A stretch of DNA of 64,000 nt from Diphasiastrum complanatum (Eukaryota; Streptophyta; Lycopodiopsida; Lycopodiales; Lycopodiaceae): assembly GCA_029204225.1 (NCBI GenBank), contig CM055094.1, forward strand, positions 67,664,536 to 67,728,535, read 5' to 3'. The position numbers and the translations under genes are program-made. This document shows, piece by piece, positions 56,325 through 64,000 of the stretch. The stretch's first letter is position 1. Every line of letters starts with the position of its first letter. The notes under the pieces were generated by a model. That model was not told where the DNA came from. It saw only the letters and a list, made by a program, of their open reading frames with translations, and ran no database searches.

Positions 56325-57935
56325 TATTATGTATGCACTTAATAGTTTATCTGATGTATCTTCAAGTGCACAAAATGCCTTGGAATCCATGGCTTGGTAT
56401 GATGTATAATTTTTGAAGTGTGCTACATGTATTTAGACATATTTGTGGGACATCTTGTAAGGGATCCTTTAAGAGGTGGTGAAAGATCCTTCATGGACAT
56501 TATTCTCTATTGGAGTCTCAAAAGTTCCTTCTTTGTAGGTGGATGTTTTAGACACTTATAAAAGAATTCATTCATCTAGCAAGAGAGTTGTAAATAGATC
56601 AAGCTAAAGTGTGAAGAATTTCCAAAAATTGCAAATCTAGCTTGATAAAAAACCAGGTAGAATAGTGTAAATTTTGTACATAAGTGGAAATACACACTAG
56701 TGTAGGTTAGAACAAGTCTAAAGGTTGGGTCATGTAATTTTGGTAGTGATTCCTAAATTATAGGACCCACACATAAGTTTAAGGGGAAAAGTTGACCAAC
56801 TAGTCACTTACCAAGCACGACTCTAGGAAATAGACTAGGGTTTCATTTTAGGGCAAAAAGACTGAGTTAAATTCCTTATTACATGCTGGAAATCCAACTA
56901 AATTTACAAAGGAAGTCACTTTTGCTATGTATTCCAAGCTCCCAGAGTGAGAAGATAGATTATTTTTGGAGCTCATTGACAATCTCGAGCTACTCCACAT
57001 TGTACATTGAGTTTTTGTGATCCATATGCAACCAAATCAACTTGTACTTGTTTCTCAACTTGCAAGCCATACTATAGCCTATAGTACATATGTGCCAAGT
57101 TGAATTTAGTGATTGATCAATGCTATTGATTGTTCTTGCTTGTTGATTGTCAAATTGCCAATCTAGATCAACTTTTTGTGTCTAGTTTTTTGATAGGTTG
57201 TAAACCAAGCATCCAATCACTCTTGTGAATCTTTTGTAGATCCATTTATGGCAGCATCTACAAATCAGATCTTGAGAGCACAAAACAATAGCGGATGAGA
57301 CCACGTACTCTAAGCTATCTCTGAGAAATAGAAAGCTCTGACTGATGCACTTCCGTTGATTAGCAGTAAGCACAAATAGCATTACTCTAATAGAACTCTA
57401 AAAAAAAAGCTAAGCTAGAGATCAAAGCAAGAGTTAGAGAAGTCTTTGATTACTATTTATCTATACTTTAATAGCAATTAATATGTATCTAGTAGGACAG
57501 CTAATTAGGTCACAGATCGCAAAAGCCAGTTGGCCATAATGCACTTGCATCCATCCAGTTGGGACTTCCTGAAAATTTACTTGCAAATCAGTTAGGGCAA
57601 GTCTTTAGCTTCATATCAAGTGGAACAATAATTGTCGTTCATCAACATGGTTGACATGGTCGACTCCTTCGACTTTCGTCGACGTCATCGATATGTTGGA
57701 TGATGTCCAATATGTCGGAGCCACCTGTTGAGCAATTCCCGAGTATCTTTGCAGACTGTGTGCAAACAAGAATAAAACTGCAGAAATGGATAATAAAGTG
57801 GATGAAGATTAAAGATCGATTATTCGAATGAATCACTTCCGATAATAGAATAATCCAACATGAACAATAGATGATATAAGACTTGATGACATCACTAGTG
57901 ACCATTGATCAATGACATAGGCATTTGTTGGTTCC
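56325..57935. other. intergenic sequence, nothing recognised
   Basis: Includes a TATAAAAG word near 56558 but no attached gene. Frames at 57182-57382 and 57642-57905 (minus) have no recognised domain. Confidence 0.5.
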
Positions 57936-57939
57936 TCTC

Positions 57940-58190
57940 TAAGTCAAAAACTTTGGTTGGCTTGACTTCTTAAGTTTGACATTCCTTAGATATTCTTGGC
58001 TGCATAGATTCCTTGAAGTGTATCCCAAATCCTCTTTTTTGTAGAAGCTCCTTTCAACTTCTTGAGGAGCTCATTAGACACATTTATTTTGATGATGTGT
58101 AGAGCAAGTCTAGCTCTCTTGTCATATCTCACTCTTTTTTGCACTTGTTGAGTTCTCTCCTCAACACCAAATACAAAATACATTAGTCAT
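57940..58190 (-). pseudogene. copia gag fragment
   Basis: The minus-strand frame contains KRARLALHIIKINVSNELL, KKLKGASTKKRIWDTLQG and IYAAKN, the UBN2 core of copia gag (repressed at both ends). It is isolated from other copia sequence and shows one frame with few errors. Confidence 0.75.
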
Positions 58191-59135
58191 GTATCACCAA
58201 AAAAATTCCATCTTAATCACTTAAATAAAATAATTAGAAGATGTCAATTGATTCTTTTGTTTCTATGAAAGATTGAAGACAAGCTCAAAGATGAAGCTAG
58301 GAAGGCAATTTTGGTGCAGCTTGGCATCGTAGCATTGTCAAGAAGTAGTCAAATTAAATAATGGCATGATCCTCTATTTAAATTTTTTAAAGTTCATTTG
58401 ATCTGAATTCCATCATATAAGTGAGCAAAGTGATTGCAAATGAATCTCTATTTAAGCAGAAAGGAGGCTTGAGACACATTACATGTAATCTATGAATGGA
58501 AATAGAGAAGTGAAGGAGAGACACCTATCCTAAAAGAATTTTATAGTGAGGTGGTAAGCAAGGGGGAAGCTTCAACCAATCAAGTCAAAGGACAATCAAG
58601 AAGAATTTTTTAATCAAAGCAATAACATAAAGGATGTTAGTGATGACACTCTCAAGGATGGTGGTGATTTGATTTGCTTTAATGTAGACATGCTTAGCAA
58701 AGGAGGTAACATGCATAATCTTGTATTTGTGTTGATTCTTTTGTTCCAAGTTCCATTGGAGGGATCAAAGATGGTGTTCTTGCAGTAAGCAAGAAGGAAT
58801 GTGACTTTGGAGGGTGCCAAGAAATGGCCAATGGTATAGATGATCGTGGAGAAAAGTTCTATTTCGAATCTTGTTTTGATCTTGTTATAGCTCAAGTTGA
58901 CAACTAGGGTATGCTTTATCATGTTTTGGCTTATATTCCATGCTTGCCATTTTCAAACAGATTCATTAATATTAAAGAGAGATAATCTCTGATATGGTTG
59001 CATAAGGAAGGTATGGATCTATGCTAGGTTCTTCATCATGTCATGATACTAGAGAGGAAGCATATTTAGTATGTTGTTATGCCACAAGAACTTATTTGGT
59101 TGAAACAGAATGACTAAGGAGGATGTGTCTTTAGT
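58191..59135. other. intergenic sequence, nothing recognised
   Basis: A 102-codon frame on the minus strand at 58614-58922 has no recognisable domain. Similarity to the copia LTR begins only at about 59136. Confidence 0.5.
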
Positions 59136-59340
59136 ATCGCGACATTTGTTCGCAAATTTTTTGAGCTTCAACAAAAAAGCCATGAGGCTGCAAGACAAAT
59201 TTCGCGAATCCTTCACAAATCTTTTCGAGTTGGTCACGAATAGAAATGTTTTGAGTTAGCGTTCACTTCTTTCTCGTCCTTTGTTAAGTAAACTACGCGC
59301 TTTGTTAGTAGAATCAAGATCTATTTGATCAGTTGTTCTA
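59136..59340 (-). repeat. truncated 3' LTR of the copia element
   Basis: TTTGAGCTTCAACAA(A/G)AAAGCCA(T/C)GAG and GCAAGACAAATTTC(G/A)CGAATC match 63895-63990. The left part of the LTR is missing and about 45 bases are deleted inside. Confidence 0.75.
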
Positions 59341-59367
59341 TAGCTCCCTCTCAAAGTGGCAGTTGGA

Positions 59368-59892
59368 TTAACCCCAATCTTCTTTGAACAAAGCTTTACT
59401 TAGTGGCTTTGTAAAGATATCAGCTGTCATTTCCTCTGTGGGTATGAAGACTGTCTTCAGTATCTTCTTCTCAACTAAGCCCCGAATCACATGATACTTG
59501 ATAGCTATGTGCTTCATTTTTGAGTGAAATACATGATCTTTCATAAGATAGATTGCTGAAGTGTTATCCATTAACAAGACATAAGGTTCAGAACTAGATT
59601 CATCAAATCCTTCGAATATCTGTTTAATCCATTTCAACTCGTTTGCCATCTTGGCAGCTGCTACATATTTCGCTTCACAAGAAGATTGAGCTACTGCTGT
59701 CATCCAGAGTATGGCTGCGCCAAATGCTAGAGTACAACCTCCTGAAATACTTTTGCTATCATCCTTCATGGATGCCCAGCTTGCGTCACTGTAAGATTCG
59801 ATGTGAAATCCAGCTTCCTTCGAATAACACAATTCATAGTCTTTCGTTTCCTGGAGATATTGTAGTACTCTCTTTGCCAACTTCCAATGCAA
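59368..59892 (-). pseudogene. copia RNase H, intact frame
   Basis: A 174-codon open frame with the copia RNase H motifs in order: SYSDASWASMKDDSKSISGG (first Asp), SSCEAKYVAAAKMANELKW (Glu), LLMDNTSAIYLMKD (Asp), then IAIKYHVIRGLVEKK and the terminal TADIFTKPL. RNase H removes the RNA template during cDNA synthesis. The frame is open but is part of a polyprotein without its own start; upstream RT is broken. Confidence 0.9.
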
Positions 59893-59904
59893 CGATCCTG
59901 GGTT

Positions 59905-60810
59905 CTAGTTATATTGGCGCAGCCTGTATACTAAAAATGCTGTATCAGGTCTGGTGTTGCCTGCTAGATATAACAATGATCCAATTAGCCTACAATAGGG
60001 TGTTTTGGCCATTCGTTCCTCTTCCTCGAGAGTCTGCGGACAATCTGCCTTGTTCAGTGTTGTTCTAGGTATCATGGGAGTATGCACACCTTTTCATTTG
60101 AGCATATTGAAGTCTTTAATGGTCTTTTGAGTGTACTTTTATTGTTGGTGAAGATACAACTTACCACCTTCAAAGTCTCTCACGATCTGCAAGCCTAGAT
60201 AGATTTTAGCTTCTCCTAGGTCAGCAATCTCAAATATTTCAGAAATGTCTCTTTTGACATCTGAAATTAACTTATCTCTTCTTAAGTTTCATTTTGGACA
60301 TGCTTGATATAGACATTTGATTCAACAAATAGAGGTTTGAAGCCTATGGAAAGTAGTGCTTCGTCCTTCTTTCTATACCATTGTCTCGCTGCTTGTTTCA
60401 GACCATAAATGCTATTATTCATGTGACATCCGTATTTAGAATATTCTTGGCTTACAAAACCAAGTGGTTAGTCCATGAATAAGTCTTCTTCCAATTCTAC
60501 GTGTAGGAAAGCAGTTTTCTCATCCACAATATGGATTTTCAGATCATGAGCCACTGCATACGTGAATAACAAGCGAATTGATGTATGTTTGACTACCGAT
60601 GAGAAAGTATCAGTGTAGTCGATCCCGTACTTTTGTGAAAATCCTTTAGCAACCAACCTTGCCTTGTATCTAATGTTTTCTCCATCAGGACCTGCTTTGA
60701 TCTTATAGATCCACTTGACCTTGACTGATTTTCCGCCATCAGATATAGGTGTAAGTGTCCATACATTGTTCTTGTACATGGATGACATTTCGTCCTCCAT
60801 TGCCTGAATC
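59905..60810 (-). pseudogene. copia reverse transcriptase, YVDD segment deleted
   Basis: Visible: [38 protein letters not shown] and VDEKTAFLHVELEEDLFMD (60468-60800), then a broken segment with NVYIKHVQNET running directly into SDVKRDISEIFEIADLGEAK, and the connection LIGSLLYLAGNTRPDTAFLV (59905-60087). About twenty residues containing the YVDD active site are gone between HVQNET and SDVKR. Several stops occur. Confidence 0.85.
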
Positions 60811-61229
60811 CAACGATCTTTATCTAGTCCATCTACAACTTCTTCGAATGTTTGAGATTCATCAGCGAATCCATAAAATTTGATGGCTGTATTAAAAACA
60901 TCCTGACATACCTTTCTGGCGGTTTTCGTTGTCTATCAAATCTGCTCACAGGTGGTTTCGAGTTCAATTCTGATTCGAGCTTTTATGTTGGAATTTGGGC
61001 TGGTGATTCGAGTTTGTCAGGCACTTGATTTTGACCTCCCTCTGAATATGGTAATTCTCTTTCATCTTCTACTTGTTTTTCTTCTGTTGTTGTTGGTAGC
61101 TCATACTAATAATTTTTAAGAATTTCATAGCTGACTAAATCACTATATGCTATGTATTTCGTCTCATCAAATTTAACATCTCAAACAACTTTTATCTTGT
61201 TAGTTTTGGGTACATAAACACAATCATAT

Positions 61230-61970
61230 GACGGATGTAACTCGAATCCTACTAGAAAATCTTTTTCTATCTTTTCATCGAGTTTCTTTCTTAGCTATTC
61301 TAGTATGTGCATATACAATGCGCATCCAATTGAACATGTGCAAGATTTGGCTTCGACTTCCACCAGATCTCATGAGGAGTTTTATCCGATATTCGAGATT
61401 TCAGAATACAATTCTGAAGATAATTTGATGTAGCCACGGCTTCTACCCACAACTATTTTGGTGCTTTCGCATGAGCCATCATACACCTTGCAACTTCCAT
61501 CAGTGTACGATTCCTTCGATCAGCTATTCCATTGTGTTGAGGTGTGTAAGATGCAGTCTTCGTGAGCATAATACCTCGATCAGTACAATAAGCTTTGAAT
61601 TCGTTGGAAATGTACTCACCTACACGATCTGTGCGAATTTGCTTCAGCTTATTGCCTTTTTGCTTCTCAGCCCAATTCGTATACTCAACGAATTTCTCAA
61701 AAGCTTCAAACTTAGTACGAATAAAGTATACTATAGCGAACTTGCTGAAGTCATCAATAAACGTAATGAAGTACTTTGCATCACCCAACGACAATACTCC
61801 GAATGGTCCACAAATATCTGAATGCACAATCTCAAGTACCTTAGTTGCTTTATAAACATCTTTACTGAACGGTGTTCTAATCATCTTGTCTTTAAGATAG
61901 GATTCGCAAGTAGTTCGAATATATCTACTTTTGATTTCAACTCCTTGAATTCTCTAACTTTTGTTGGCTT
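61230..61970 (-). pseudogene. copia integrase
   Basis: The frame 61453-61884 has the core with first Asp in EIVHSDICGPF, KYFITFIDDFSKF, second Asp in RTDRVGEYIS and the third motif YTPQHNGIADRRNRTLM, where Asp replaces the expected Glu of AERRN/AERKN. Above 61884 lies the pre-integrase HHCC segment (LWHKRLCHINMKAL at 61954-62154). Low-order sequence to 61230 continues the C-terminal part in broken frames. Confidence 0.85.
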
Positions 61971-62101
61971 GGTACAAGGCTTTCATGTTTATGTGACATA
62001 GCCTCTTGTGCCACAATACATCTGCTGATTCTTGAGTTTGATTGACTTCTTCGATTCTTGTTCGAATGTTCAGGTGATATAAATTTCCTTCTCTGTTCCC
62101 T

Positions 62102-62460
62102 TTAGCAACCAGGTCCTGCTTTGTCTTCAACATAGTTTGAATCTGAAGGTTCACTTCGATTTTGCTCCTTTTTGTCTTTGGGATTCTGATAACAGTCTAC
62201 TGTTGCATGATCCCGTTTGTGACAATAAATGCATTCAATCTTTGGATTTAGCCAACACTTTTCTTCTGTGACCTGATCTTTTGCATTTGTTGCAGATCTT
62301 CTTATTACTAGAATTCTTCTGTTGTTTTCTAGATTGTTGTTCATTAGTCTTAGACTCATTCTTCTTAGACGACTCCCTCTTAAACTTAGACTTCTAAGAA
62401 GATTTATTCTTTTGAGTAAATAGAGTATTTTTTGAATCACCATTGTTGTCATAGCGTTTA
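62102..62460 (-). pseudogene. copia zinc knuckles and pre-integrase lead
   Basis: The frame has IECIYCHKRDHATVDC (CX2CX4HX4C) and, in a shifted frame before it, CNKCKRSGHRRK followed by a Cys, a second knuckle like that in the gag remnant near 4.6 kb. The two copia copies therefore share a double knuckle. Polar KKEQNRSEPSD linker follows. Confidence 0.8.
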
Positions 62461-63013
62461 CAAGCTTCTATTTCCTCCTTAACTCCGTTTATTGCCTTTT
62501 GAATTGTCATTGTCGCATCTTTCGCCAATAAGGTTTGAGTTGTGTGGAATGACCTGGGTAGGGCTCGAAGAAAATAACTAAGCTGTTTTTTCTTAGAAAG
62601 TGTATTTTCTGCACCAGAATTTTGCAAGGGAATAAACAGATATTTAATCTTTCACACGAATGTGTCCAGGTCTTTGTCGTCCCACTGTAGGTAAGTTAAT
62701 TGGTCTTCCAAGAACATGATCTGATTATGAGATCGAGTCTCATTCTTGGTTTGCAATTCTTCCCATATTAATGTAAGATATTGTCATGCACTGAAGACGA
62801 AATAATTGCTATAGCTTTGTCATTTTTTAAATTCCATTCTCGAAGTTCCTTTCTAGGAGTAGCTTCTGGCTTCTCCTCAATTGGTTCTACCCATTGCCAT
62901 AGACCTTCGCCCTTCAACAAGAGTGAAGTCTTTAATTTCCAAATCAAGTAGTTTGAACCTTCTAGGTCCAAGATTGTAGTGATCTTAGCTTGAATATTGG
63001 TGATCAACGACAT
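62394..63013 (-). pseudogene. copia gag
   Basis: The start at 63013 (MSLITNIQAKITTILD) follows the PBS by about 100 bases and gives EGSNYLIWKLKTSLLLKGEG, the typical copia gag start. The frame breaks near 62770; the second part (62394-62627) has LLRALPRSFHTTQTLL and MTIQKAINGVKEE, matching the remnant at 4730-5134. The central segment is frame-disrupted. Confidence 0.88.
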
Positions 63014-63115
63014 CTTTTAATTCTGAATAACCTCCAGATAGTGGCTTACTGATGGATGTATGAAGAATGCTGAGAGGGATGTGAAGATACCACTGTATCA
63101 ACTTTAATTCCATAA

Positions 63116-63127
63116 GCTCTGATACCA
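63116..63127 (-). promoter_or_regulatory. primer binding site (initiator tRNA-Met) of the copia element
   Basis: The minus strand reads TGGTATCAGAGC; one base separates it from the LTR end TG at 63129. Confidence 0.92.
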
Positions 63128-63128
63128 C

Positions 63129-64000
63129 TGTAGAAAAAATAGTAATTATTCTTCCACAGAGAACACGATGCAAGTTCAAATAAATCAAACTAATATCAAT
63201 GTCTTCAATCGGGATTGTATCTGATCTATGTACTCATAGAACAGTATTAGTTCTAATTGAATATGCATGCAGAAATTATATGTGGAAGTAAGAGACAACT
63301 TAAGGAAATTTAGACAATAAAAAACTATTGATCAAAAATGAATTTTTATAACTCTGAATCTGATTCATCAATATACATCTCTTGCTGTCTTATCTCGCTG
63401 TTGTGTCTCTGATTGAGTGAGTGTGTTACAACGAGTAGTGCACATGTATTCATATTGCTACAGGACAGGTCTTTTTTTTGGCCTTTTATTTATAGGCCTT
63501 TTGGCCTTTCAATGTTGTAACAGTAGATTATGTTTCTTGTTCAATCTGGTTGATATTCAATTAGATGTTCTGTTTTCAGGGGCGAATAAATTCTGTTCGC
63601 GAATTATTCGTGACAGTCCATCTCTTCGTCTCAGCTTTGTGTTTCGCGAATTATTCGCGACACTTGTCTCTTTGCGACATTTTCGTCTTTCGCGAATTGT
63701 TCACAACAGATGACAATTCTTGAGCTTGAAGAAGAAATCTAGAATATATTTTGCGAACTGTTCGAGATAGTTTCGCGATGGGTGAGCTTGAAGAACAGTC
63801 CAGAAGATTTCGTGAATTGTTCACGACAATTTTGCGAGATTTGAGGCTTGAACAAGAAATAGAATATTTTGCGACAAGATTTTGTTTGCAAATCTTTTGA
63901 GCTTCAACAAGAAAGCCACGAGCTTTTACTAGAAACTGTTTCGCGAATCTTTCAAGTTGATTGCAAGACAAATTTCACGAATCCTTCGAGAATCTTTTCG
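63129..64000 (-). repeat. 5' LTR of the copia element, cut by window edge
   Basis: It begins TGTAGAAAAAATAG on the plus strand and continues beyond 64000. From about 63590 it contains many variants of TTCGCGAATTATTCGCGAC and shorter TTTCGCGAATC words, at least eight copies to the edge. The last 120 bases match the truncated 3' LTR. Confidence 0.8.

Larger units (their letters stand above)
59136..64000 (-). mobile_element. Ty1/copia element, minus strand, extends past the right edge
   Basis: Minus-strand order: 5' LTR from 63129 rightward (edge at 64000), PBS at 63116-63127, gag, zinc knuckles, pre-integrase and integrase, RT, RNase H, PPT-like GAGGGAG near 59345 and a truncated 3' LTR at 59136-59340. 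The two LTR copies align in 59136-59260 and 63870-64000 with one deletion of about 45 bases. RT has lost its catalytic YVDD segment, so the copy is dead. Confidence 0.85.

Overview
This window looks like a repeat-dominated piece of a large nuclear genome from a land plant. The evidence is GT..AG-type splice signals, initiator-tRNA-primed Ty1/copia and Ty3/gypsy retrotransposons of plant lineages (including a chromodomain element and a Tat-like element), Helitron ends, a tRNA-derived SINE, and one intact gene of the plant WRKY19-like zinc-finger repeat family. AT-richness, very long (CT)n tracts and the large number of decayed elements would suit a fern, lycophyte or gymnosperm as well as an angiosperm; I cannot name the species.

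Layout. 1-4.4 kb: a possible 5' exon/intron edge and AT-rich sequence with two small tandem repeats. 4.5-5.5 kb: minus-strand copia gag remnant with its primer binding site. 6.1-15.8 kb: a minus-strand nest. A gypsy pol (integrase 6.1-7.9 kb, RT-end/RNase H 13.0-13.66 kb) is split by a chromodomain gypsy element (8.3-13.0 kb) that has lost its RNase H, and the gypsy abuts a truncated copia pol (13.66-15.8 kb). 16.3-27.0 kb: a large Tat-like gypsy element on the minus strand (LTR, PBS, repeat-rich leader, gag, protease, RT, RNase H, integrase, repeat-rich spacer, then an extra unknown ORF). 28.0-34.3 kb: a complete plus-strand non-autonomous LTR element with LTRs, PBS, PPT and matching 5-bp target duplication, carrying two gag-like domains and no recognisable pol. 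35.9-39.8 kb: the one intact host gene, minus strand, 970 codons without introns in the CDS, probably with a 5'UTR intron. 40-49 kb: intergenic sequence with minisatellites, five long (CT)n arrays and a decayed importin-4-like first-exon copy at 45.5 kb. 49.0-50.9 kb: several Helitron 3' ends, two of them in a large inverted arrangement. 53.4-56.3 kb: plus-strand copia 5' half. 57.9-58.2 kb: copia gag scrap. 59.1-64.0 kb: minus-strand copia, running off the right edge.

Almost all the reading frames are retrotransposon domains broken by stops and frameshifts, so the biology here is mainly the history of nested insertion and decay around a single conserved gene. The most unusual observations are the two-gag non-autonomous LTR element, the Helitron termini and their inverted pair, and the Tat-like element whose leader and downstream spacer share GTCGGATGCAA arrays and whose spacer leads directly into a second unknown ORF.
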